Shown here piece by piece: positions 1-6,254 of a stretch of 6,605 nt of DNA. The notes beneath the pieces were generated by a model. That model saw nothing but the letters and a program-made list of their open reading frames with translations. It searched no databases and had not been told where the DNA came from. Source of the stretch: Candidatus Melainabacteria bacterium (GTDB lineage Bacteria; Cyanobacteriota; Vampirovibrionia; Obscuribacterales; Obscuribacteraceae). The stretch lies in the NCBI GenBank assembly GCA_003175915.1, contig PSRH01000266.1, positions 1 through 6,605 on the forward strand, written 5' to 3'. Both the position numbers and the translations under genes were made by a program. Within the stretch, counting starts at the first letter, position 1, and each line of letters opens with the position of its first letter.

Positions 1-813
1 CCGGAGCAAGTTCATGCTGCTCTGGCGATCAATAGCTCAGGTAGGCACGTTGCCCGGGGCATAGGCTCCGCTTTGGGTGGCATTACTTTAGCGATAGCGG
101 GGGCAGGCACAGTTTTCCTCATTAATGCCGCCTCTTTCGCTGCCATACTTGTTGTGCTCTTACTCTGGTGCCTGAGCACTCCGGCCAAGATTCAGAAGAA
201 AAGCCCACTCTTAGCGGCAATAAAAGAAGGATTCGCCTATACGCTCAAGTCGAAAACTTTGCTTGCCACCCACATGCTCACTGCCACTTTTGGTCTGTCG
301 TCCAGCGCTCTCTGGGCGCTTCTGCCCTTATTCGCTAGGGAAGATGTGGGCATGACGCCTTTTCAGTATGGTCTGGTGATGAGCGCCTTTGGCTTAGGTT
401 CGTTGTTCGGTGTCAGTGTCCTGGCCTGGTTGAGAAGACTCTTCTCAGATAACGGAGCGACGGGATTAGGAGTGATGATCATGGCCTGTTCCCTGGCCGG
501 TTTGGCTGGCTCAAGAAAGATACTTGATGCTTTGATATCCATGTGCATCGCCGGTATTGCCTGGATCATAGTTGTCTCGGCTCTCAATACTCACTTGCAA
601 AAGAATAGTGAAGAGTGGGTGCGTTCCAGATCGGTGGCCATATTCGCCACCATCTGGCAAGCCAGTCTGGCCTTCGGTAGCTTTCTCTGGGGGGTATTGG
701 CCGCCAAAACCGATCTGCGCTTTACCCTTTATGCAAGCGCTCTGGCTCTGGCTGTTACCGCCCTTTTGTTTGTGCGCTGGCAACTCTTCAAGCCAGGCAA
801 GAACGCTTGTTGA
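1..813 (+). CDS. MFS_3-family efflux transporter (EntS-like), 5'-truncated
   Basis: The frame is open from the first base, so the N-terminus lies outside the window; 270 residues remain of a protein usually near 400-430. A TTG at 73 is an internal Leu codon, not the start. Hydrophobic stretches fit TM5-6 (after the GSALGG motif), TM7 (LLATHMLTATFGLSSSALWA), TM8 (GLVMSAFGLGSLFGVSVL), TM9, TM10 (LISMCIAGIAWIIVVSAL), TM11 and TM12. Two signatures place it in MFS_3 (the EntS / 'transmembrane secretion effector' group): the loop ALAINSSGRHVARGIGSALGG before TM5, and the segment EEWVRSRSVAIFATIWQASL followed by GSFLWG before and in TM11. Members are inner-membrane proton-driven exporters of siderophores, macrolides or other small molecules; the substrate cannot be read here. 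It converges on the coaX-like gene with a 24-bp gap and no visible terminator. Confidence 0.9.
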   Translation, partial: PEQVHAALAINSSGRHVARGIGSALGGITLAIAGAGTVFLINAASFAAILVVLLLWCLSTPAKIQKKSPLLAAIKEGFAYTLKSKTLLATHMLTATFGLSSSALWALLPLFAREDVGMTPFQYGLVMSAFGLGSLFGVSVLAWLRRLFSDNGATGLGVMIMACSLAGLAGSRKILDALISMCIAGIAWIIVVSALNTHLQKNSEEWVRSRSVAIFATIWQASLAFGSFLWGVLAAKTDLRFTLYASALALAVTALLFVRWQLFKPGKNAC

Positions 814-837
814 GTGAGGCGATCGCTTTCAACTCCT

Positions 838-1578
838 TCAGGTTACCGCTTGTTCCTTCAATACCTGGTTGGCGATCAAATAGGTTCCTTTGAGGGTAAG
901 GAAAGCATCCACATGATTGAAACCAGCAAAGTGTTTTGACACGAGCCCGGACCACCACCCAGCAGCGACAATCACAGCCGGGCCAGTGAGCGCCTTTTGG
1001 GCGCAATCAATCCACGATTGCAAAGCACCGAGATGGGCTAAGAATGTGCCATGGCTCATCGAGCTAATAGTGTTCGTCCCCAGCCCTTCCATCTTGAGGG
1101 AATCAAACGAAATCGCTGGTAGCTGCGGGATGCGGCTCGTCAAAGTTTGTCCCGTGCTCCCTAGTCCCAGGGTGATCAGCCCGCCAGCGAAAGATCCTGA
1201 AGCAGATATTGCCGTAAGAACCGTTGCCGTACCGAGCCCGATTACGATCAGGTTTTTGCCCTGGCCATAGAGAAGTTTAGCGGCCACCGCATCGGCCACG
1301 CGATCTGCACCAAAACCAGGATAGAGCCCTTGTATCTCCTTCTGTGCATCGGCGCTAACCCTGACATCAGGTTTGCGGAACGATTGCTCCAGTAATCGAG
1401 CCGCTTCCGGAACGACTGAGCAAAGGGCGACAGGGAGGTGAGAGTCCCGCCTGTTTAAATCTTTGCCAACGCTAGCGGCATTGGCCGTCTGATCCACCCA
1501 GGATTCTAAGACAATGCCATTTTCAATGACACCACATTTAATATTACTATTGCCTATGTCGATCGCCAGCATTTTCAT
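838..1578 (-). CDS. coaX: Type III pantothenate kinase-like protein (CoaX), altered active site
   Basis: At 246 residues it has the usual CoaX length and the ASKHA-fold landmarks in order: IDIGNSNIK (residues 6-14, phosphate-1 loop), CSVVP (53-57), YPGFGADRVADAVAA (86-100, the family's GADR box), IGLGTATV (113-120, phosphate-2 loop), GG at 132-133, GLGTNTISSM (165-174), and LTLKGTYLIA (227-236) near the C-terminus. Active CoaX phosphorylates pantothenate in the first step of coenzyme A synthesis. Several hallmark residues deviate: the Asp normally before GTAT is Gly114 (codon GGG), the second Thr of GTATT is Val120, the Pro of GG-x-I-x-PG is Leu137, and the usual TGG box is AGWW (206-209). 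It may be inactive, altered in specificity, or a Baf-type regulatory relative. Start is ATG 1578 (MKM; a second ATG lies at 1572); no strong Shine-Dalgarno sequence. The gene lies 75 bp downstream of the epimerase on the same strand; the gap holds a small hairpin (CCGAA/TTCGG, 1636-1653) without a T tract, so read-through is plausible. Confidence 0.85.
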   Translation of the reverse strand: MKMLAIDIGNSNIKCGVIENGIVLESWVDQTANAASVGKDLNRRDSHLPVALCSVVPEAARLLEQSFRKPDVRVSADAQKEIQGLYPGFGADRVADAVAAKLLYGQGKNLIVIGLGTATVLTAISASGSFAGGLITLGLGSTGQTLTSRIPQLPAISFDSLKMEGLGTNTISSMSHGTFLAHLGALQSWIDCAQKALTGPAVIVAAGWWSGLVSKHFAGFNHVDAFLTLKGTYLIANQVLKEQAVT

Positions 1579-1653
1579 ATGTCATCGAAATTCCAATTGA
1601 GGTGGCATTTTCCAGAGTGGGTATATCCCTTGCGACCGAAATTTGTACTTCGG

Positions 1654-2676
1654 CTAAGTTGTTTCTGAGAGGCGCGCCGTAAGCGGGGAAGATTGCTGGT
1701 ACCATTCGACAAAGCGCTGGATCCCAGTTTCGAATGCCGTGCCAGGGTCATAACCAAGTACTTGCCTTGCTCTGTCTATATTGGCGTAGGTGTACGGCAT
1801 GTCTTCGGAGCGAAACTCTTTGTGAATCAATTTTGCCGATTTCCCTAGAGCCTTTTCCAAAATCCGAATCATTTCGAGCAGCTCGACTGTCCGAGAGCAA
1901 CCTAAATTGATCACGTCGTACCCTGGTAAATCATAAGTGATGCTGGTTATGATACCGCTTACGGTGTCGTCAACGTACGTGTAGTCCCTTTTGCTATGCC
2001 CGTCGCCATACACCTCGAGGGGCTTGTTGGCTTCAATCAATCGGCAGAACTTGTGGATGGCCAGATCCGGCCGTTGCCGCGGTCCATAGACGGTAAAAAA
2101 GCGCAGACATACGACCGGTAGTCCACGAGTGTGGTGAGCGGCATGGCAGAGCAGCTCACCTGCTGCTTTAGAGGCGGCGTAGGGCGAAAGAGGACGGTCG
2201 ACCTTGTCTGTTTCAAGAAACTGACCTTTTGACCGCTCTCCATAAACCGAACTGGAAGAACCGAATACTAGACGACCAGCAGCATTGCGTAGGGACTCAT
2301 CGATGAGGAGTTGAGTGCCGTTGATATTCACATCCATGTAAGCGGCCGGCCGCTCAATCGACTGCCTTACCCCGGCCAGTGCAGCCAAATGAACTACAGC
2401 GACGAAAGGCCCATGAGAAAAAGCTTCAGCCACTTTCGCCTTATCTCTTACGTCGCCTTCGATTAGCCTGTAAGTGGAGTACTTAAGGTGATTGAGAATA
2501 TTTTGGCGCTTGATGCTGGATTCGTAGTAATCATTGAAATTATCGAGGACAGTGACGTGATTACCAGACTTAAGGAGAGCGTCAACCAAGTGACTCCCGA
2601 TAAAACCGGCCCCGCCAGTCACCAAAATATTCTTGCCTACCAAAGCTTCAGCCGATGATTTTCCTGGTCCGCTCAT
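1654..2676 (-). CDS. NAD-dependent nucleotide-sugar epimerase (UDP-glucuronate 4-epimerase-like, extended SDR)
   Basis: A full-length extended short-chain dehydrogenase/reductase of 340 residues. Visible landmarks: Rossmann glycine motif TGGAGFIG (20-27); LDNFNDYY (44-51), typical of the UDP-glucuronate epimerase branch; GDVRD (74-78); HLAALAGVRQSIERP (96-110); catalytic Ser/Tyr/Lys in GSSSSVYG (139-146) and YAASK (166-170, Tyr166 and Lys170); LRFFTVYGPRQRPDLAIHKF (191-210) for substrate binding; RDYTYVDD (230-237). These motifs match enzymes that invert C4 of UDP-glucuronate or UDP-GlcNAc through a 4-keto intermediate for capsule, LPS or exopolysaccharide sugars; the exact substrate is inferred, not seen. 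ATG 2676 is the first possible start, because an in-frame TAA lies just upstream at 2680-2682; Shine-Dalgarno pairing is weak. About 12 residues precede the Rossmann domain. It is likely first in a two-gene unit with the coaX-like gene; no glycosyltransferase neighbours are in view. Confidence 0.9.
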   Translation of the reverse strand: MSGPGKSSAEALVGKNILVTGGAGFIGSHLVDALLKSGNHVTVLDNFNDYYESSIKRQNILNHLKYSTYRLIEGDVRDKAKVAEAFSHGPFVAVVHLAALAGVRQSIERPAAYMDVNINGTQLLIDESLRNAAGRLVFGSSSSVYGERSKGQFLETDKVDRPLSPYAASKAAGELLCHAAHHTRGLPVVCLRFFTVYGPRQRPDLAIHKFCRLIEANKPLEVYGDGHSKRDYTYVDDTVSGIITSITYDLPGYDVINLGCSRTVELLEMIRILEKALGKSAKLIHKEFRSEDMPYTYANIDRARQVLGYDPGTAFETGIQRFVEWYQQSSPLTARLSETT

Positions 2677-2741
2677 AGTTTATCGAGGTACCCGCTGCCT
2701 AAGGCGGCTTACTTGCTGATTGAAATAAGGATACAACACAA

Positions 2742-2780
2742 TCGGCAAGCGGAGTTTTTCGGCAAGTCAAGTGTCGGCAA
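2742..2780. promoter_or_regulatory. Three spaced copies of TTGCCGA upstream of the epimerase gene
   Basis: The heptamer TCGGCAA (TTGCCGA on the minus strand) occurs at 2742-2748, 2759-2765 and 2774-2780, all in the same orientation with start-to-start steps of 17 and 15 bases. They sit about 65-105 bases upstream of the epimerase ATG, in the 170-bp gap that should hold its promoter. Regularly spaced direct repeats can bind an activator or repressor, but no known operator is recognised. I could not place a convincing -35/-10 pair in this gap. Confidence 0.25.
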
Positions 2781-2816
2781 TATGTCACAAAAACAAGATC
2801 TAAAAGAAAGAATTGA

Positions 2817-2856
2817 CTCTGAGCGAAAGGAAGCGAGCGCTTCTTTCTAGTCAGAG
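2817..2856 (-). terminator. Hairpin terminator overlapping the stop codon of the TPR gene
   Basis: Reading the minus strand, outer arms CTCTGA/TCAGAG (2856-2851 and 2822-2817) enclose a 9-bp stem GAAAGAAGC with GCTTCCTTTC (one bulged base) around a GCTC loop. A T-rich stretch (TCAATTCTTTCTTTT) follows. The stem starts before the TAG at 2847-2849, so the end of the coding region is inside it. The tail is not an unbroken T run, so termination may be partial. The structure would separate the TPR gene from the epimerase-coaX unit. Confidence 0.55.
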
Positions 2857-4334
2857 GCTTTCCTTTGCATCAAGGCTTGCAGTGTCAATTTCGAATCTTG
2901 ATCGTGGGGAAACATCTTGATTGTCGTTAATAGCTCGGCGATGGCGCCATTGGGATCGCCGTCTTCACTTAAAGCGATGCCCAGAGCCTTATGCAAGCGC
3001 AGGTCTTTCGGGTTTATCTTTAAAGCCAGACGGTACTCCGTGACAGCATCACGATAATCGCCCTTTTTATCGTAGATCCAGGCCAGATGCGAATGACTGT
3101 CGGGATTGTTGGGTGCCAGCTGGACCGCTAACTTAGCCTCTTTCACTGCCTCGGCCATTCTATTTGTATTGGCTAAGGCTAAGGAGAGACCGGCGTGCCC
3201 TTCCCAATAGGTTCTGTCGAGATTCACCGCTTCTCGAAATTGTTCGACAGACTCCGGCCACCTTTCCAGCCCGGCCAGGGCCTGACCATATTTCGTTCTG
3301 ACAAGGGCATCTTTCGGGTTCAGATCGAGCGCTACTTTGTACTCATCCAGGGCCGAATCGGTGCGATGATTGTCCAGGTAACACTGAGCAAGTATGAGGT
3401 GGGCGACGATCAGATGGCTATCGAGTTGAATCGCTCTGCGGCATTCGATTGCCCCGGCCCGGTGTGATCCCCTGGCTCGATGAATTTCACCTAAATAGGC
3501 GTGCGCCAGGGCATTCTGCGCGTCGATTTTGAGGGTCTGCTTATATTCGTCTTCTGCTTCATCATAGCGACCTAGCATGCGCAGGGCTTCGCCCTTCATG
3601 AAATGGGCATCGCTACTCGTTTGACGCAAGGACAACAAAATATCGAATTCTTTTAACGCCTCCAGGAAGTAAGACATGCCCATGAAGGATTTGCCCAGCA
3701 TAAAATGGGCTTTGAAATTGTTAGGATCTTCTTTCAGGACGGTTTGATACTCCATGAGCGCGTTTGTGTAATCGCGCCGGGCAAAGAACGCGTCTCCCAA
3801 CGCCGTGTGTTTTTCGATCGGGCGCGCTTTTGCTTCGGGGATCGCTCCTGTATCGCTTCTGTCTCCAAAGCTGGTATCGGGTACGGTATCACCCGGCAGG
3901 AGCGAGTCCTTTTGAGACTGCCCTTTTTCATTAAGAGGGGAGGTTGACGAAACGGGCTGCCGGGGCGGCTCTAATTCAACCAGGTTTTTAATAGCATCAT
4001 TGCCAAATTCCAGTTCGTCCTCTTGCGCTTCTTTACTGGTGACACTGCCATTGCTACCGGTCAAACCTGCTGTTGTCGGGGACCCTGCTTTAGGATCAGG
4101 GGAAGTGGGGTTGCCGGCCGGGGCGCCTTGAGCCGTATCGCCGCTGCCTGTTTGTCCAGCCCTGGATGCATCGGTCGAGTCCGACTGCTTCATCTGACCG
4201 AAGGCCTTGCGCAAAAGGTGCATCGATTTGGCTTGGGCAGTGCAAAAGAACATGCCGCAAGCCGCTGAAACCACAATCAGGACAAGCCTTTGAGGAATTT
4301 GTTTGTGATTATCGGTGCGACAGTTTATGCTCAT
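2847..4334 (-). CDS. Secreted TPR-repeat protein
   Basis: From ATG 4334 this is a 495-residue protein. Residues 1-35 form a Sec signal peptide: polar MSINCRTDNHKQIPQR, hydrophobic LVLIVVSAACGMFFC, then a likely signal peptidase I site at AQA-KS; no good lipobox is seen. Next comes a region of about 110-120 residues rich in Ser, Thr, Gly, Pro, Asp and Gln, probably disordered. The C-terminal 300 or so residues hold nine consecutive 34-residue tetratricopeptide repeats, e.g. AHFMKGEALRMLGRYDEAED and HLAWIYDKKGDYRDAVTEYR. TPR arrays bind proteins or peptides, so an envelope scaffold or assembly role is inferred; no enzyme domain is present. In-frame starts at ATG 4385 and TTG 4391 would add 17-19 polar residues ahead of the signal peptide. 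A consensus TATAAT at 4396-4391 would put the transcript start at about 4385, favouring ATG 4334, although that ATG lacks a clear Shine-Dalgarno. The gene is divergent from the phospholipase-like gene. Confidence 0.85.
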   Translation of the reverse strand: MSINCRTDNHKQIPQRLVLIVVSAACGMFFCTAQAKSMHLLRKAFGQMKQSDSTDASRAGQTGSGDTAQGAPAGNPTSPDPKAGSPTTAGLTGSNGSVTSKEAQEDELEFGNDAIKNLVELEPPRQPVSSTSPLNEKGQSQKDSLLPGDTVPDTSFGDRSDTGAIPEAKARPIEKHTALGDAFFARRDYTNALMEYQTVLKEDPNNFKAHFMLGKSFMGMSYFLEALKEFDILLSLRQTSSDAHFMKGEALRMLGRYDEAEDEYKQTLKIDAQNALAHAYLGEIHRARGSHRAGAIECRRAIQLDSHLIVAHLILAQCYLDNHRTDSALDEYKVALDLNPKDALVRTKYGQALAGLERWPESVEQFREAVNLDRTYWEGHAGLSLALANTNRMAEAVKEAKLAVQLAPNNPDSHSHLAWIYDKKGDYRDAVTEYRLALKINPKDLRLHKALGIALSEDGDPNGAIAELLTTIKMFPHDQDSKLTLQALMQRKASD

Positions 4335-4390
4335 ATGGATGGAGAAACCCTGATTCTGACAAGCTATCCGAAGGTGTATCTTCATAGGCA

Positions 4391-4396
4391 ATTATA
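4391..4396 (-). promoter_or_regulatory. Candidate -10 box for the TPR gene
   Basis: The minus strand reads TATAAT exactly, about 57 bases upstream of the preferred ATG at 4334. At 17-bp spacing the -35 position (4419-4414) reads TTCTGC, a poor match, so the promoter would be weak or activator-dependent. Its position argues against translation from the more upstream start codons. Confidence 0.35.
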
Positions 4397-4449
4397 TATC
4401 CGGTTGCTCTCCAGCAGAAGCGCATTTCAACGAAGGTCGAATAGGATCA

Positions 4450-4478
4450 TTCTCAGTCTCAGTTCTCAACGCTATAGT
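4450..4478 (+). promoter_or_regulatory. Candidate sigma70-type promoter for the phospholipase-like gene
   Basis: TTCTCA (4450-4455, four of six matching TTGACA) is followed after exactly 17 bases by TATAGT (4473-4478, five of six matching TATAAT). The predicted transcript start near 4485 leaves a leader of about 28 bases. That leader has no Shine-Dalgarno sequence and instead carries a short inverted repeat, TCAAT/ATTGA (4499-4512), abutting the ATG. Confidence 0.4.
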
Positions 4479-4512
4479 CTAAACAGTCACCAATGAGCTC
4501 AATGCATATTGA

Positions 4513-5334
4513 ATGGACATCTTAACTCTGGATTTGAAAAAGGTCTTAGTTGCAGGCACCTTTACCGCCTGGTTGCTGACAGCCCCGCCGCTTACTTTAC
4601 CTGCCGTATATGGCTACGAGGTAGGGCAATGCCTGGCCCCGGCTCATCACGAAGAAGTAACCGAGACAGCTCTCAAAGCGACCATTTGTCCAGCCAATCT
4701 CAAGGTGGTTGTCCTTGGAGCAGCCGGTGAAGCCAATCGCGGCGATCTTCAGGGCGATGACTCTTACCGGCATTTTAAAGACAAAAACCTTTTGAAAACG
4801 CTCAATTATGTCGAGCGTGAGAAAAGAAAGGTCTTGAATTTCTGCGCTACTGCAGACGTCGATCAAAAGAGCCGGGTAAGGGCGCTTTATCACTTCGGAT
4901 TGATCCTACACACGCTCCAGGATTTCTACAGTAACTCCAACTACCTTGAGTTGAAGCTGGACGAGTTACGGAAAGAGCATCATGCCCTCAACAGCGACAG
5001 CCTCTACAGTATTCCTCTGATTGATTGGAACAGGTTTCTGTCGCTTCTTAGAAACGGCAACAAAACCAGCATCGTTGTGGAAGGTTTCGATAAAGCCGAT
5101 GCCGGCGATCCGGAAGCGAGAATGACGGCAGGTGGCATAACCTACCTTGCCCTGGCAAAAGAGCTGGCCGTTAGGGAAACGGAAAGGCAGTGGCTCCAGC
5201 TTGAATCATTGATTAAGGCCAAACTGCAGGGCAGCGGAGCGGCTGTCAGCGTTTCTTTAAGAAACGCTGGCTGTCCTGAACAGGTCGTCTCAGACGTTCT
5301 CAAAGGTGGAGAAAATCTCGTACCAGAAATCTAA
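4513..5334 (+). CDS. Secreted zinc-dependent phospholipase C / HET-C-like domain protein
   Basis: A 273-residue protein. The N-terminus (MDILTLDLKKVLVAGTFTAW, then LLTAPPLTLPAVYG) looks like a Sec signal peptide, cleaved around residue 30-34. The mature part carries the spaced motifs of the all-helical zinc-dependent phospholipase C / S1-P1 / HET-C fold: HHEEVTETAL (45-54), YRHFKDKNL (85-93, His87), and ALYHFGLILHTLQDFYSNSN (124-143) with His127, His133 and Asp137. These would be metal ligands of a trinuclear zinc site that hydrolyses phosphoesters in lipids or nucleic acids. In many HET-C/VWA7-type relatives the last motif is DFYSHSN; here the His is Asn141, so one possible ligand may be absent. 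Mature-region cysteines at 40, 59, 111 and 254 could form disulfides. The C-terminal helices (e.g. ITYLALAKELAVRETERQW) have no separate assignment. The exact substrate is unknown. The start is ATG 4513; the stop is 2 bp from the stop of the convergent E1-like gene. Confidence 0.75.
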   Translation: MDILTLDLKKVLVAGTFTAWLLTAPPLTLPAVYGYEVGQCLAPAHHEEVTETALKATICPANLKVVVLGAAGEANRGDLQGDDSYRHFKDKNLLKTLNYVEREKRKVLNFCATADVDQKSRVRALYHFGLILHTLQDFYSNSNYLELKLDELRKEHHALNSDSLYSIPLIDWNRFLSLLRNGNKTSIVVEGFDKADAGDPEARMTAGGITYLALAKELAVRETERQWLQLESLIKAKLQGSGAAVSVSLRNAGCPEQVVSDVLKGGENLVPEI

Positions 5335-5336
5335 AA

Positions 5337-6005
5337 TCAAGCCCTGCCCCGCCGCTTGCTCTTCGCCCCGCAATCAGGACAATCCGACTGGGCGTCCAGG
5401 CCTCTGACGATTTCGAATTCGCCACTTAAGCAGTCGACCTTGAAGAGTTCATTACCCTGACTGGCCCCCACTCTGGCGATCAACTTTAAGGCTTCGATCG
5501 CCTGCCAGGCTCCCACCATCTCAAGCACTGCGCCAACCTTTCCTGGCTTGACCGGCTCAAGAGGAACGTCGTCGATACCGGAAAGGGGCAGGGCGCATCT
5601 AAGGCAGGCGGAACGGCCGGGCAACATGGAGAAAAACTGAAAGCGAAAGCCGACGACGCCGGCGTGAATTAGGGGCACGCGAGCGTGCATGCAGATGTCG
5701 CTTAAGGCTAACTTGTCCTGCCAATCGGCGAGAGCGTCGATCACCACCGTACTGTGGCTGAGTAATTCTTCGGTTCTGCTATCGCTTAAAGGCAAGGCTT
5801 TAAGGATGACTTTGGTATCACCAAATGATTTTCTTTCAGCCAGCGTTTGGCTCGAGCGGGTAAGCGCTTTTGGACTGGCATCCACCAGAGTCAAAGTACC
5901 GACTCCCGCTTGCGCAAGCGCTCTGGCAGCAATGGCACCGCTGTCGCTATTACCGAGAATGGTGGCCTTGCCGGCAAGCAATCTCGCTTGCGCCTCTTTG
6001 GTCAT
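5337..6005 (-). CDS. ThiF/MoeB/HesA-type E1-like protein, degraded ATP site
   Basis: From the first ATG this encodes 222 residues with the MoeB/ThiF layout. A Rossmann segment (KATILGNSDSGAIAARALAQ, 13-32) runs into AGVGTLTLVD (33-42). It is followed by STVVIDALADWQDK (85-98), VPLIHAGVVGF (110-120), CLRC (134-137), GAVLEMVGAWQAIEALKLI (158-176) and CPDC (209-212). Family members adenylate the C-terminal Gly of ThiS- or MoaD-type sulfur carriers. The four zinc cysteines are intact, but GxGGxG has become GNSDSG, the N-L-x-R-Q arginine-finger box is not recognisable (ALTRSSQ, 47-53), and the DxTDN box reads DALAD. It may be a specialised or inactive E1. The true protein almost certainly starts upstream: the in-frame DNA continues with LSDEQLVRYRDQL, the standard family N-terminus, but without ATG, GTG or TTG. 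No Shine-Dalgarno precedes ATG 6005. No carrier-protein or thiamin/molybdopterin gene is adjacent. Confidence 0.8.
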   Translation of the reverse strand: MTKEAQARLLAGKATILGNSDSGAIAARALAQAGVGTLTLVDASPKALTRSSQTLAERKSFGDTKVILKALPLSDSRTEELLSHSTVVIDALADWQDKLALSDICMHARVPLIHAGVVGFRFQFFSMLPGRSACLRCALPLSGIDDVPLEPVKPGKVGAVLEMVGAWQAIEALKLIARVGASQGNELFKVDCLSGEFEIVRGLDAQSDCPDCGAKSKRRGRA

Positions 6006-6090
6006 ACCGGGGACTTTCAGTTGATCGCGGTATCTGACGAGTTGTTCGTCGCTTAAGTTAATTGCTATCGCCCCCGAAACGTAAGCTCAT
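6006..6090 (-). other. Probable N-terminal extension of the E1-like gene, start codon unresolved
   Basis: Upstream of ATG 6005 the same frame reads on for 27 codons, from GCT just after a TGA at 6089-6087, including IAINLSDEQLVRYRDQLKVP, which matches the N-terminus of MoeB/HesA proteins. Two starts fit. One is an ATT codon (6062-6060) eight bases after a GGGGG run (6075-6071) that could serve as Shine-Dalgarno. The other is ATG 6090-6088, one frame off: removing a single G from the GGGGG run would give MSLRFGAIAINLSDEQ in frame. The second implies a sequencing error, a real frameshift mutation, or slippage. Confidence 0.6.
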
Positions 6091-6109
6091 TATATGAGCT
6101 ATGAAGACC

Positions 6110-6136
6110 AAAAACCTCCCTTAAGGGGGAGGCTTT
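6110..6136 (-). terminator. Rho-independent terminator just upstream of the E1-like gene
   Basis: On the minus strand AAAGCCTCCC pairs with GGGAGGTTTT around a CCTTAA loop: six G-C-rich pairs (CCTCCC 6132-6127 with GGGAGG 6120-6115), then a G-T pair and A-T pairs, ending in an unbroken TTTTT (6114-6110). The plus strand has only CTTTAT after the stem, so the minus direction is favoured. No gene to the right is clearly served by it, which points to a leader attenuator for the E1-like gene or the end of a small RNA. Confidence 0.7.
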
Positions 6137-6248
6137 ATGGCTGGCGTTGGCGGGGGAAAAATTTGTGCTGCGTCTTTGCTATAGAGCCGCTTGGGAAGCG
6201 GTAACTAAGACTTCGATTTAACTAGTAAGTCCGGCAAAAACTGAGCAG
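6110..6248 (-). ncRNA. Candidate small RNA or attenuated leader
   Basis: A transcript starting near 6248 and ending at the terminator would be about 139 nt with three hairpins: GACTT/AAGTC (6231-6227 with 6213-6209), CCGCTT-CCC-AAGCGG (6201-6187), and the terminator stem. A possible promoter lies just upstream. No known RNA family or riboswitch class is recognised; in particular the TPP riboswitch CTGAGA core, plausible upstream of a ThiF-type gene, is absent. This is a structural inference only. Confidence 0.25.
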
Positions 6249-6254
6249 GGTTAT

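Noticed and set aside
819..826. GCGATCGC, the HIP1 octamer abundant in many Cyanobacteria
   Set aside because: Only one copy occurs in 6.6 kb; HIP1-rich genomes would show several. Not usable as a taxonomic sign.
1575..1757. 60-residue minus-strand frame ending in ATATGA across the coaX start, suggesting a small coupled gene
   Set aside because: It mostly overlaps the conserved C-terminus of the epimerase in another frame and has no recognisable features.
4491..4512. Alternative start ATGs (4493, 4502) for the phospholipase-like gene
   Set aside because: They are in another frame and reach a stop within about 10 codons; ATG 4513 gives the signal peptide directly.
6181..6240. tRNA-like TTCGATT sequence near hairpins
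   Set aside because: The flanking bases do not form a T-arm, and no acceptor, D or anticodon arms can be paired.
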